Positions 38,558 to 48,063 of a stretch of DNA of 64,000 bases are shown here, piece by piece (position 1 is the first letter of the stretch; every line of letters begins with the position of its first letter). Under the pieces are notes generated by a model that was not told where the DNA came from, ran no database searches, and was given only the letters and a program-made list of their open reading frames with translations. The translations under genes were made by a program, and so were the position numbers. Source of the DNA: Chloracidobacterium sp. (GTDB taxonomy: Bacteria; Acidobacteriota; Blastocatellia; Chloracidobacteriales; Chloracidobacteriaceae); the NCBI GenBank assembly GCA_025057975.1, contig JANWUV010000005.1, positions 175,993-239,992 of the forward strand, read 5' to 3'.

Positions 38558-39865
38558 ATGCCAATCTTAAACGTCAAAGGACTCACGGTTTTTATGCGCC
38601 CTCTCCTTCCCGAACGCTTTGCGCCGCTTTGTTCGGCGACGGTCATCATTTCGGCGCTGGGCTACTTCGTGGACATTTACGACTTGCTGCTGTTCGGCAT
38701 TGTTCGCGTACCGAGCTTACAGGCGCTCGGCCTTAGCGGGCAACAGCTTCTTGACGACGGTATTCTCCTACTCGATGTCCAGATGGTCGGGCTGCTCATC
38801 GGCGGCGTGCTGTGGGGGGTGCTGGGCGACAAGCGCGGGCGGCGCTCGGTGTTGTTTGGCTCGATTTTGCTCTACTCGGTCGCCAACTTCGCCAACGCTT
38901 TTATCATCGAGCTGGCGGGCTGGCTGCCGGGCGGCGTGACGCCCTTTCAGCTTTACGTCGTTCTGCGATTTTTGGCGGGCGTCGGGCTGGCCGGCGAGTT
39001 GGGCGCGGCGGTGACGCTCGTGAGCGAAAGCCTGCCGAAGGAATTGCGCGGCTACGGTACGGCGATTGTCGCCGGCGTCGGCGTTTCGGGGGCGGTGGTC
39101 GCCGCGACGGTCGGCAAGTACTTCTCGTGGCAGGTCGCCTACATGACCGGCGGCTTGCTTGGTTTTCTTCTGCTGGCGATGCGCGCCACGCTGCTCGAAT
39201 CCAAGATGTTCCACGCGCTTGAACAGCAGGAAGTGTCGCGCGGCAACTTCTTCGCCTTGTTTACCAACGCCGACCGTTTCCGGCGCTTCTTTTGCTCGAT
39301 TTTGATTGGCGTCCCGCTGTGGTTCGCCATCGGGATTTTGATTACGCTGTCGCCCGAACTGTCGCAGGAGTTGGGGATTCCGGGTATTACGGCCGGCGAC
39401 GCCATCAAGTACGCCTACGCCGGGTTGGTTGTCGGGGATTTGGCCAGCGGGTTATTGAGTCAGTATTTTCAGAGCCGGAAGCGAGTGGTGTTCGCTTTCC
39501 AAACGCTCACGCTGGCGCTGACGTTTGTCTATGTCGCCTCGCGCGGGGCGTCGCCGACGTATTTTTACGCGCTCTGCTTTGCGCTGGGCGTCGCGGCCGG
39601 CTACTGGGCGGTGTTCATCACCATCGCCGCCGAGCAGTTCGGGACGAACCTGCGCGCCACGGTCGCCACGAGTGCGCCGAACTTCGTCCGTGCGTCGGTT
39701 GTACCGCTGACGCTGGCGTTGCAGTGGCTTACGCACCACACAGCGCTTGGGTTGCTCTACAGCGCCTTGGTCGTAGGAATTGGCTGTACAATGCTAGCCT
39801 ACCTCGCGTTGGCGCTTCTTGAAGAATCTCACGGCAAGGCGCTTGACTTCGTGGAAGCTACATAA
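38558..39865 (+). CDS. Major facilitator superfamily transporter (sugar/metabolite type)
   Basis: 435 residues with about 12 hydrophobic segments. MFS marks: GVLWGVLGDKRGRRSVL between segments 2 and 3, FLAGVGLAGELGAAVTLVSESLPKELRG, and a large hydrophilic centre (MFHALEQQEVSRGNFFALF). This pattern is seen in MHS-type metabolite-proton symporters. The first 12 residues (to M13 at 38594) may not be translated; either start is possible. Substrate unknown. It stands alone on the plus strand. Confidence 0.85.
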   Translation: MPILNVKGLTVFMRPLLPERFAPLCSATVIISALGYFVDIYDLLLFGIVRVPSLQALGLSGQQLLDDGILLLDVQMVGLLIGGVLWGVLGDKRGRRSVLFGSILLYSVANFANAFIIELAGWLPGGVTPFQLYVVLRFLAGVGLAGELGAAVTLVSESLPKELRGYGTAIVAGVGVSGAVVAATVGKYFSWQVAYMTGGLLGFLLLAMRATLLESKMFHALEQQEVSRGNFFALFTNADRFRRFFCSILIGVPLWFAIGILITLSPELSQELGIPGITAGDAIKYAYAGLVVGDLASGLLSQYFQSRKRVVFAFQTLTLALTFVYVASRGASPTYFYALCFALGVAAGYWAVFITIAAEQFGTNLRATVATSAPNFVRASVVPLTLALQWLTHHTALGLLYSALVVGIGCTMLAYLALALLEESHGKALDFVEAT

Positions 39866-39984
39866 AATACGAACCGGCGGCGGTTTTGTCTGCATCGCCA
39901 AAGATTGTGAGGAAATGAGAATCCGCGCTTCTTGGCGGCAGTCAGATTGTATGAATTGGGCAGACTTTCCTCTGTAAGTACATC

Positions 39985-40329
39985 CGGGCTGCTGGCTTGG
40001 AACTAGGGTCGGCAAAATTGCTCATCTCACGTGCGATGCCTGAAGAGTTGAATAATGTCTTGCGGTGCAAGGACTTTGAAAGGTAGGCGACCCGGAGCAG
40101 AGCGTATAGAGTTTCTGAATGCTTTTGTCAGGGATAATCTTCTTGTGGAAATTATGGAGCGGATAGCGGCCTTTCATGATCCCAAAGACAACAAATTTCT
40201 CGAATTGACGGTAACGCAACTTACCTTGTGGCCGGCGATGAAGACCTACTGATTTTGCATCCGTTTCAGGGGATAGACATTGTGACACCACGTCAGTTTC
40301 TGGAGCGCCCAATCAAAAACGCCAGCTGA
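39985..40329 (+). pseudogene. Broken PIN-domain toxin gene
   Basis: Pieces of a PIN-family nuclease appear in successive frames. One frame gives KLLISRAMPEELNNVLRCKDFER then stops (about 39985-40083). A second gives ERIEFLNAFVRDNLLVEIME, RIAAFHDPKDNKFLEL (40094-40206). A third gives DGNATYLVAGDEDLLILHP, FQGIDIVTPRQFLE and a TGA at 40327-40329. The DPKDNKFLEL and GDEDLL acidic motifs are those of COG1569-type toxins. At least two frame changes are needed, so the gene is non-functional unless the sequence is wrong. No intact antitoxin is seen nearby; the true 5' end is unclear. Confidence 0.6.
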
Positions 40330-40410
40330 CCCATGTTCCCGACGTGCCTAAACAGCCGACTGCGGGTAAGTGTGTTCGCCAAAGCAATGGAGCTAAGAAA
40401 AGGTTCATCC

Positions 40411-41385
40411 ATGACGCAAACGATTCGTTTTCTTTCCGGCATCCAGCCTTCGGGCAAGCTTCACCTTGGGAACTACTTTGGCGCGATTGCGCAGCACATT
40501 GCACTCCAGAGCGAAGGTGAAGCGTTTTACTTTATTGCCAACTACCACGCGCTGACGACCATCAATGACGCAGCCCAGCTGCGCGAATTGACGCGCGATG
40601 TCGCCGCAACCTATCTGGCGCTTGGGCTTGACCCGCAGCGGGCTACGTTGTTCCGGCAGTCAGACATTCCAGAACTGCACGAGCTGGCGTGGCTGCTGGC
40701 GACGGTGACAGGCATGGGGTTGTTGGAGCGCGCGCACGCTTACAAGGACAAAGTTGCGCGTGGGATTCCGGCCAAAGTTGGGCTGTTTTACTACCCGGTG
40801 CTGATGGCGGCGGACATTCTGGCGTATCGCTCAAACGTCGTGCCGGTCGGAGCCGACCAAGTACAGCACGTTGAGATGACGCGCGACATGGCAGGTTATT
40901 TCAATCACACTTACGGCGAAGTGTTTGTCTTGCCGGAAGTGCGCGTCAGCGAGGCGGCGAGCGTCGTGCCCGGCATAGACGGGCAAAAAATGAGTAAATC
41001 CTATGGCAACGCGATTGACATCTTTGCCGACGATGAGGCGCTGAAAAAAGCCGTGATGAGCATTGTGACCGACTCCGCGCCAATTGAAGCGCCGAAAGAC
41101 CCAACTAAGAACACGATATTTCGGCTCTATGCGCTGGCGGCGTCCCCTGAAGAAACGGCGGCGATGGCGGAGGCTTTTCGCGCCGGCGGCTATGGCTATG
41201 GCGAAGCGAAAAAGGCGTTGCTAGCCAAGCTCAAGGAGCGGTTTGGCCCGGCGCGCGAACGTTACCGTGAGTGGCTGGCGCGGCCGGACGACCTTGAGGA
41301 CGTACTGCGCGCTGGCGCGGCTCGCGCACGGCAGGAAGCTATGGCGACGATTGACGCCGCGCGTCGCGCCTGCGGCGTCGCGTAG
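40411..41385 (+). CDS. trpS: Tryptophanyl-tRNA synthetase
   Basis: 324 residues, class I synthetase. HIGH-type motif PSGKLHLGNYFGA near the N-terminus, MAADILAYRSNVVPVGADQ for tryptophan and ATP binding, and KMSKSYGN near residue 197. It charges tRNA-Trp. The ATG at 40411 has AAAAGG upstream. It is followed six bases later by the methyltransferase-like gene, which may share the transcript. The preceding 80 bases are non-coding up to the PIN pseudogene. Confidence 0.95.
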   Translation: MTQTIRFLSGIQPSGKLHLGNYFGAIAQHIALQSEGEAFYFIANYHALTTINDAAQLRELTRDVAATYLALGLDPQRATLFRQSDIPELHELAWLLATVTGMGLLERAHAYKDKVARGIPAKVGLFYYPVLMAADILAYRSNVVPVGADQVQHVEMTRDMAGYFNHTYGEVFVLPEVRVSEAASVVPGIDGQKMSKSYGNAIDIFADDEALKKAVMSIVTDSAPIEAPKDPTKNTIFRLYALAASPEETAAMAEAFRAGGYGYGEAKKALLAKLKERFGPARERYREWLARPDDLEDVLRAGAARARQEAMATIDAARRACGVA

Positions 41386-41391
41386 GCGGCG

Positions 41392-41967
41392 ATGGTCACG
41401 GCGCAAACAACCGACCGGTGGGCGCAGGCGCGGTCGTGGGCGCAGCACGCCCGCGTGCCGCTGGGCTTTCTCGTTGGAGTCGTGTTTCTTGCCACGGCAC
41501 AACCCTCACCCCAATGGATGGCCGTCGGCGCACTCATCGGTGGCGTGGGGGCGGCGCTGCGTGCGTGGGCGACCGGCCACTTGCGGAAGGATGAGGCGCT
41601 AGCGGTACGCGGTCCCTATCGGCTGACGCGCAATCCACTGTACTTGGGCAGTTGGCTAATGATGATGGGATGCCTGACAGCTGCTGCGCCGTGGCCGCTG
41701 GCGCTGGTCATTAGCGCGCTGTTCGTCGCCGTCTACTGGCCCGTCATGCGCGCCGAAGAAGCGCACCTGCACAAGCTTTTCCCGGATGAGTATCCGGCGT
41801 ACGCCGCCCGTACGCCGCTCTTTCTACCAACTTGGCGCAACTTTGGCGCGGCGTGGCGTGATGGGTTCGATGGACGGCTTTACCTGCGCCACCGTGAATA
41901 CCGGGCGGTGCTGGGGTTGGCAGGCGTCTTTTTAGCCCTGGGCGCACTGTGGTTGTGGCAGCAGTGA
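41392..41967 (+). CDS. Isoprenylcysteine carboxyl methyltransferase-like membrane protein
   Basis: 191 residues with four or five hydrophobic segments and the ICMT/PEMT motif RGPYRLTRNPLYLGSW followed by RAEEAHLHKLFPDEYPAYAART. These residues bind SAM and the C-terminal loop in this family. Bacterial members methylate lipids or unknown membrane substrates. It begins six bases after trpS. No clear link to tRNA charging is known. Confidence 0.82.
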   Translation: MVTAQTTDRWAQARSWAQHARVPLGFLVGVVFLATAQPSPQWMAVGALIGGVGAALRAWATGHLRKDEALAVRGPYRLTRNPLYLGSWLMMMGCLTAAAPWPLALVISALFVAVYWPVMRAEEAHLHKLFPDEYPAYAARTPLFLPTWRNFGAAWRDGFDGRLYLRHREYRAVLGLAGVFLALGALWLWQQ

Positions 41968-42037
41968 CACGCCAAAGGGAAGGGGGCTTTTGCCACGCGC
42001 TGACTGCACCCAATGCCGCGCTGGCGTGACAACCGCC

Positions 42038-43078
42038 CTAAACCAGCAAGTCAAGGGAAAACACCGCTCGAACCCCTCCGGCGACTTGGTTACGGTGCGT
42101 CAGCACAGGGCGGCTGTATTTGACCGCCAAGGCGTCATGCGATGCAGCGCCAAGAAGTCCCAACCGCTGAAGCGCCGCCAGCATCGCCGTGTTCCGCGCG
42201 CGAAAACTGTCGCCGTCCTCAATTTTGACAGCAACGCCCAGACCTTCGGGAAAGCGGTCGGAGGGCGGGACGGCGACGACGTGCACGCCTTCCGCGCCAA
42301 CTTTCGACAACAGCCGTCCCGGTACGGCGCGCATCAAGTCGGTGTCAATCCGCTCCGTCCCGCCGACGAGTTCGGGATGCGCTAGCATCGCCGTTGTAAC
42401 GTGATGACTTTCAGCTGGATAGGGTGAATGCGTAAATAACCGCGCGTAGCCGACCGCCATGGCCGCGAGCGGTACGGCCCACGTCGGGACGGTACACCCA
42501 TCCAAACCGACCGGCATTTGCTCGACCGGAACGCCGCACATTTCGGCGACCACCTGCGCCATCATTGCTTGCAGCGGATGCGCTGGGTTGTCGTAGTCGT
42601 CGGTTGAAAAGCCCGCCGCCAGACAGCCGGCCAGCATCCCGGCGTGCTTGCCGGAGCAGTTGTTGTGCAGGGGCGTAACGGCGACGCCAGCCAGTCGCCG
42701 CGCCGCCGCACTATTGAACGGTGGGTGGACGCCACACCGCAGCGCCTCCGCCGTCAGCCCCAGTCGCTCAAGTAGCCCGGCGACGACCGCCGTATGCTCC
42801 GGTTCGCCGTTGTGCGAGGCAGCGATGAGCGCTACCTCCTGTGTCGTAAGGCGAAAACGTTCTCCTGCGCCGGTACGAAGGACGGTGATGGCCTGGAAGG
42901 GCTTGGCCGCGGAGCGTAGGAAGCAAAGCCAGTGAGGGTCGCCGACGGCGGCGATAATGCGCCCTGTCGCCGTCGCTGCCACGACCGCACCCCGGTGCCG
43001 CGACTCCACCGCTGCGCCGCGCCAAACCTCGACCAAAACAGGCGCGGTGGACGCTGTGGATAAAGATTGGTTCGTCAT
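42038..43078 (-). CDS. Asparaginase (type II, COG4448-like)
   Basis: 346 residues. Family marks: SAAKPFQAITVL, ASHNGEPEHTAVV, HNNCSGKHAGMLA and LDGCTVPTWAVPL. These belong to the thermostable/rhizobial-type asparaginase family, distinct from the E. coli AnsA/AnsB fold. It hydrolyses asparagine to aspartate and ammonia. The ATG at 43078 is preferred; upstream codons overlap the end of rimO. It is 7 bases after the rimO stop and probably co-transcribed. Confidence 0.85.
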   Translation of the reverse strand: MTNQSLSTASTAPVLVEVWRGAAVESRHRGAVVAATATGRIIAAVGDPHWLCFLRSAAKPFQAITVLRTGAGERFRLTTQEVALIAASHNGEPEHTAVVAGLLERLGLTAEALRCGVHPPFNSAAARRLAGVAVTPLHNNCSGKHAGMLAGCLAAGFSTDDYDNPAHPLQAMMAQVVAEMCGVPVEQMPVGLDGCTVPTWAVPLAAMAVGYARLFTHSPYPAESHHVTTAMLAHPELVGGTERIDTDLMRAVPGRLLSKVGAEGVHVVAVPPSDRFPEGLGVAVKIEDGDSFRARNTAMLAALQRLGLLGAASHDALAVKYSRPVLTHRNQVAGGVRAVFSLDLLV

Positions 43079-43085
43079 AGGGGCT

Positions 43086-44498
43086 TCAGGTCCGGCGGTC
43101 GGCGACAATCCGGCCGACAAGATCGTAGGTGTGTGTAGCGGTGATCTCCACTCGTACGAGGTCGCCGGGTTGGGGCGGCGGCAGGTCGGTTGGAGCGTCG
43201 GTGATGAGCACGCGCCCATCAATCCCCGGCGCTTGTGTCGCCATACGCCCCTGCCAGATAAGGTCGCTGTCGTCGGATGCGCCCTCGAACATCACCTCGA
43301 CTACCTGCCGCTTGAACCGCCTGAGCCGTTGCTTCGAGATGCGCGCCTGAAGGCGCATGAGCTTCGCCCGTCGCGCTTCGGCGGTGCGCCCTGAAACCTT
43401 ATCCGGCAAATCAAACGCCGGCGTGCCTTCCTCATCCGAATAGACGAACGCGCCAACCCAATCAAACGCCTGGGCTTCGCAAAAATCGAGCAGCACGTCG
43501 AAGTCCGTCTGCGTTTCGCCGGGATAGCCGACAATGAACGTCGTCCGCAGCGCCACGTTGGGAATGCGCGCACGGATGCGGGCGATGAGCTTTTCCAGAA
43601 ACGCCCGCGAGCCAGGCCGCCGCATGGCGTGCAGCATGCGCGTCGCCGCGTGCTGCAACGGCATGTCAATGTACGGGCAAAGTTTCGGTTCACTCGCCAG
43701 TACGTCCAGCAGCGCGTCGCTGATGCGCGTCGGGTAGGCGTAGAGGAAGCGAATCCAGCTGATGTCCTTGACCTGCGCCAGCGCCCGCAGCAAGTCTGCC
43801 AACCCGTCCTTCAAGCCAAGGTCTTCGCCGTAGCTAGTCGTATCCTGTCCAATGAGGATGACCTCCCGGACGCCCTCCGCCGCCAGCTGCTCGACTTCGG
43901 CGAGAATCGAGCCGACGCGCCGACTGCGCAGGTTGCCGCGCATTTGCGGGATGGAGCAGAACGCGCAGGGATGGTCGCAGCCTTCGGCGATCTTGACGTA
44001 GGCGTAGTGCTTCGGCGTCGTCCGCAGGCGCGGCGTCGTCTCGCTATAGAGATAATCAGCGTCGGGGCGGTCGCGCTCGCGCGCCGGGACGCCGCCGCGC
44101 GGCCGCAGCGTCACTGGACGGGGTGTGATGGTTGCGTCGGGACGCTCTAGCAAACGGGGCAACTGCTCTAATTCATTTGTGCCAATAAAGGCGTCCACTT
44201 CCGGCAGTTCCGCCGGCAGCTCACGACGGTAGCGTTCGACCAGACACCCGGCGACAATCAACCGTCGGCCCGGTTGCGCCGCCTTGAGCGCCGCCATTTC
44301 AAGAATCGTCTCGATGGATTCCTGCTTGGCTTCTTCTATGAAGCCACAGGTGTTGACAACGATGACATCTGCACTACTAGCGTCGTCGGTGACGGCGTAG
44401 CCAGCGCGGGCCGCCAGTCCCAACATCACTTCGCTGTCCACGAGGTTCTTGGGACAGCCCAAGCTGACCAGGCCAAGGGTCGGTTGAGGAGCCGTCAT
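43086..44498 (-). CDS. rimO: Ribosomal protein S12 methylthiotransferase RimO
   Basis: 470 residues. N-terminal UPF0004 domain with C15 (SLGCPKNLVDSE, diagnostic of RimO), C51 and C85; radical SAM C174, C178 and C181 in GCDHPCAFCSIP; C-terminal TRAM domain (VLITDAPTDLPPPQPGDLV). It adds a methylthio group to aspartate of ribosomal protein S12. With MiaB at 22.7 kb, both common methylthiotransferases are in this window. It is followed by asparaginase in the same direction. Confidence 0.95.
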   Translation of the reverse strand: MTAPQPTLGLVSLGCPKNLVDSEVMLGLAARAGYAVTDDASSADVIVVNTCGFIEEAKQESIETILEMAALKAAQPGRRLIVAGCLVERYRRELPAELPEVDAFIGTNELEQLPRLLERPDATITPRPVTLRPRGGVPARERDRPDADYLYSETTPRLRTTPKHYAYVKIAEGCDHPCAFCSIPQMRGNLRSRRVGSILAEVEQLAAEGVREVILIGQDTTSYGEDLGLKDGLADLLRALAQVKDISWIRFLYAYPTRISDALLDVLASEPKLCPYIDMPLQHAATRMLHAMRRPGSRAFLEKLIARIRARIPNVALRTTFIVGYPGETQTDFDVLLDFCEAQAFDWVGAFVYSDEEGTPAFDLPDKVSGRTAEARRAKLMRLQARISKQRLRRFKRQVVEVMFEGASDDSDLIWQGRMATQAPGIDGRVLITDAPTDLPPPQPGDLVRVEITATHTYDLVGRIVADRRT

Positions 44499-44552
44499 CG
44501 CGGGTTTGTCTTCTCCGTCAGTTGCCTAAGGCGTCAAAGCTGACAGGATACG

Positions 44553-46334
44553 TTATCGACCGGTGAAAAACGAAGCCAAGTACGCAAGATTGCCGATAGG
44601 CGAGCGCAGTTCACCGTAAAAGCCGTCGGCCTGGAGACGGAAGTAGCCCATCGCTGGCGGCTGTTGCTCGATTGCCCGCCGTACGGCGGGTTCCTCCAAG
44701 CGTGCCGGCGTCGGGTCGCCAGCGCGCATCAGGGCAATCAGCGCAAGCGTGGCGGTGTTGAGGTCCACCTGCGACCGGTAACACCGGTGGAGAAAAGCTT
44801 CTGCCGGTAAAGGCGGGAGAGGGGGCGGCGGCGCCCCCGACCGACGTTGGTTGAGGAAACGCTCCAGCGCGGCTTGGTCGCCAACAAACAGCCAGTCGTC
44901 GAGGAAGCAGGCGGCGCGTCGGTCGCGGTGCGTTGAGACGACAAGCGGGACGCCTAGGTACGTCGGGGATGGATTGACAAGACCCGCGCCGTCGGCGCGC
45001 AGGTAGCGATCCAGCGTCGGCAGCACCCGCGCCTTGTCTCGGACGCGCACGCCGAGGACGGTTCCGCCGTCCGGCGCGCTTGCCGGGCTGAGCAAAAGCC
45101 ACTGGTCGCCAAGGGCGTCGTCAAGCGGTTCATGGGGGCGAACGCCGTACCGCTCACGCAACCCGGCGACCAGTTCACGAGCGACAAAAGCAACGGCCGC
45201 ATTGCTGCGGGCGGCGACCGCTGTTTGAAGCCGGTCTAACGCCGTCAGCGGACGCGACAGCCCCAAGACGGCAACCCCATTTGTGTAAGCGATGAGGCCC
45301 GCCGCAAGTGAAGCGTCAAGCCTCTGAGCCAAATGTGGCTGAAGTTCGGCGACCAACTGCGGATGAAGCGACAAATGGTAGCGCTCAAGCGTCGTCCCGT
45401 CCTGAACGTCCAAACCGTAACCAAGACCTTCCAAAAGCCCCGCTAGGAGCGAGGCCGTCAGCGACTGTTCCTGTCCGTTGACCAAGAGCTTCCCGCCAAT
45501 GCTGGGGCGGCTTGACCGAAGACGGAGCGCCGCATCCAGTCCAGCGGGATTGGCGAAAGCAAAGAGCAACGCTTGTTCGCCGCCGACAGTTTGCCGGGCA
45601 CGTCTGAAAGCGGGTAGGTCGGCAAGGGCAGCGCGGCGGCCAGCGGCGGCGTCTAGGCAGGCGCGAAGGGCGGCTTCATCGTTGGCCAGTAGGAGCGCCC
45701 CACCGACAACGGCGGCCCACAGCGCCGTTGTCGGACGTTCCACATGGCGAAAGCAGAGCAGGAGAGCGCTGTGGTGGGTTTGCTCCGAAAATTGCACATC
45801 ACCGCCGAAGAGCTTGCGCGCAACCAGCGGCAGGCAGTTGCGGGCGACGGCTGTTGTTTGTTCGACGGGTAACCCGCTTGTTAGGCACAACACAAGGCGC
45901 GGTGTTACATCGAGCGTCGCCCCGTCGCCGTCCGGTGGCTTGAGCGGCGGTTGGGACTCTGGAGGAACGACCTCAGCGGCGAAGCCGGTCACCACCAACC
46001 CCCAGCGGGCGCGCGCCAACAGCCGCGCTTCCGCCGGTCCGACATCCAGCCATTCCACTAAACGTGCGCCAGTGAGGATGTCGGTGAGTTGTCCGGGAAC
46101 GCCAATCGCCGGATGGATCGCCTGCCAGAACGCCAGGGTTTCAAGGCGGCGAAGCCCAGCGGGAAGGGAAGTCATTTCGATGAAGAGCAACGCTTCGCGT
46201 GGGCTGTAGCGCGCCAAGTCGGGCGGCGACGGCTGCGGTTGCAACCACCACCAGAGCAAGCCGCCGACAAGAACAAAACTCGCCAAAGGCCATCTAAAAC
46301 GTCGTGCAATGGAGACGGCCGCGCCTGCGTTCAC
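44553..46334 (-). CDS. DUF3352-like membrane-anchored protein
   Basis: 593 residues. A hydrophobic N-terminal segment at residues 15-31 (PLASFVLVGGLLWWWL) anchors a large external part. The region after it has the rhythm of DUF3352-like proteins: YSPREALLFIEMTSLPAGLRRLE, a repeated pattern of about 200 residues and DNEAALRACLDAA/DDWLFVGDQAALERFL in the two halves, suggesting an internal duplication. Function unknown. It is convergent with nothing and divergent from pilM, with a 504-base gap between. Confidence 0.6.
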   Translation of the reverse strand: MNAGAAVSIARRFRWPLASFVLVGGLLWWWLQPQPSPPDLARYSPREALLFIEMTSLPAGLRRLETLAFWQAIHPAIGVPGQLTDILTGARLVEWLDVGPAEARLLARARWGLVVTGFAAEVVPPESQPPLKPPDGDGATLDVTPRLVLCLTSGLPVEQTTAVARNCLPLVARKLFGGDVQFSEQTHHSALLLCFRHVERPTTALWAAVVGGALLLANDEAALRACLDAAAGRRAALADLPAFRRARQTVGGEQALLFAFANPAGLDAALRLRSSRPSIGGKLLVNGQEQSLTASLLAGLLEGLGYGLDVQDGTTLERYHLSLHPQLVAELQPHLAQRLDASLAAGLIAYTNGVAVLGLSRPLTALDRLQTAVAARSNAAVAFVARELVAGLRERYGVRPHEPLDDALGDQWLLLSPASAPDGGTVLGVRVRDKARVLPTLDRYLRADGAGLVNPSPTYLGVPLVVSTHRDRRAACFLDDWLFVGDQAALERFLNQRRSGAPPPPLPPLPAEAFLHRCYRSQVDLNTATLALIALMRAGDPTPARLEEPAVRRAIEQQPPAMGYFRLQADGFYGELRSPIGNLAYLASFFTGR

Positions 46335-46838
46335 ACGCCGACTGTAGTGCGTTTTAGGTCGAGACGCAACGGCTCGCTTGCGCTGTGCAGACGCCGCTTG
46401 ACGGGGATGTGGCTGTGGAACAGCGCCGGCGCAGGTCTCCTGACTCCGAAAGTGATTGAAAGTATGGGACTTTGTACTGGATTCATATTACCGGCGCTCA
46501 AAAAGAGGTTGACGCGCCCGGAACGCGATGATAACCATACGCCACGCAAAAGGTACAAGGCGGTTGTCTATCGCGGGGCGTGCATTCGTTGCTCCAGACA
46601 GACTTAACATTGCCAGCGCTGTGTGGTGCGCGTTTTCCGTAGCCAGGTTGACCATTTTGAACAATGACGAGCACGGTGACATGCACGGCGCAGTGACGCG
46701 AGTAGACTCGTTCGAGTGTGGCCCCTGCTGCTTCCGGTGGGACTCACAACTTGTCCAGTGTGTAAAGGCCAGCTTCATCTGCTCTCGCTGGGCACGCAAC
46801 CTGGATTCCTGCGGGAAATGGAGGCAATAGGTTAGGCT
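46335..46838. other. Upstream region of the pil operon
   Basis: 504 bases between the divergent DUF3352-like gene and pilM. Short frames exist on both strands but none has family-like content. Promoters for both directions are expected here; I found no hexamer pair good enough to mark. Confidence 0.4.
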
Positions 46839-47918
46839 ATGGGCCTATTTGGTTTCGGTGGCGCCAAAACCGTTGTGGGCATTGATATTGGTTCGAGCGC
46901 CGTCAAAGCCGTCGAGTTGAAACCACTCAAAAACGGTTTTGAACTGATGGCGATTGGTCATGCCAATCTGGTTCCAGACGCCATCGTGGATGGTCATATC
47001 ATTGATCTCAACCATGTCAGTGACGCCATTGGTCGTCTCTTAGGCGAACACAACATCAAAACTAAGGATGTCAATACATCTGTTTCTGGGCATTCAGTCA
47101 TCATCAAGAGAATTGAAGTCGCCTACATGACCGATGACGAGTTGGCGGAGCGGATCCAGTGGGAGGCTGACCAACACATTCCGTTTGACATTGCCGACGT
47201 CAACCTGGACTACTCGGTAGTTAGCCGCGATCCGGCAGCTGGCGTCATGCAGGTGTTGCTGGTCGCCTGTAAACGCGACAAGATTGCTCAGTATACAACG
47301 GTGATTTCACAGGCTGGGCGCAACCCGGTCGTCATTGATGTGGACGCTTTTGCTTTGCAAAACGCCTACGAGGTTAACTACCAACCGATGCCAACGGCGA
47401 CCGTGGCGTTGTTAGACATTGGCGCGGCGGTGACAAGCATCAACATTGTGCGGGGCTCTACCTCGGTTTTTGTCCGTGACATTTCGGCGGGCGGCAACCA
47501 GTACACCGACTTGCTCCAGAAAGAGTTGGGTCTGACATTTGAGCAAGCTGAAGCGCTCAAGCGCGGCGTCCCGACGGACAACGGCTTGCAGCCGAGCGAC
47601 GCTCAATCTCTGCTGGATTCGGTGACGGATATCATTGCGATGGAGGTTCAGAAAACACTGGACTTCTGGCGATCAACCAGTCCCTCGGCGGATGTCGCGC
47701 CGGTGGATCGAGTCTTGGTGGCCGGCGGGAGTGCAAAAGTTTCCGGGCTAACGTCCATCTTTTCGGAACGGTTCGGCATTCCCGTCGAACGGTTCAACGC
47801 CTTCAACCCATCCCGGATCATTGTGAACCCAAGAAAATTCGATGAAGAATATATTCGTGAAATGTCACCGACAATGGCGGTTGCCGTCGGACTGGCGGCG
47901 CGTCGTCCGGGAGAGTAG
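46839..47918 (+). CDS. pilM: Type IV pilus inner-membrane platform protein PilM
   Basis: 359 residues, actin/FtsA-like ATPase. N-terminal VVGIDIGSSAVKAVELK binds phosphate; ALLDIGAAVTSINIVRG and VLVAGGSAKVSGL complete the fold. PilM binds the N-terminal tail of PilN in the cytoplasm and links the pilus machine to its motors. It is the first gene of a pilMNOPQ operon. Confidence 0.95.
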   Translation: MGLFGFGGAKTVVGIDIGSSAVKAVELKPLKNGFELMAIGHANLVPDAIVDGHIIDLNHVSDAIGRLLGEHNIKTKDVNTSVSGHSVIIKRIEVAYMTDDELAERIQWEADQHIPFDIADVNLDYSVVSRDPAAGVMQVLLVACKRDKIAQYTTVISQAGRNPVVIDVDAFALQNAYEVNYQPMPTATVALLDIGAAVTSINIVRGSTSVFVRDISAGGNQYTDLLQKELGLTFEQAEALKRGVPTDNGLQPSDAQSLLDSVTDIIAMEVQKTLDFWRSTSPSADVAPVDRVLVAGGSAKVSGLTSIFSERFGIPVERFNAFNPSRIIVNPRKFDEEYIREMSPTMAVAVGLAARRPGE

Positions 47919-48063
47919 CCGGCATGTTCAACGGCGAATTGTTCCAAACGGATGGTTTCGCCTTGCAGTTGTCTAAACCTCCATGCCTTAGACATCAGTG
48001 CAAATGTAAAGAAAGGTCGCTGGTCGGCACCGCTTTGGTTGGCGACTGGCGCATAGGTTGACT

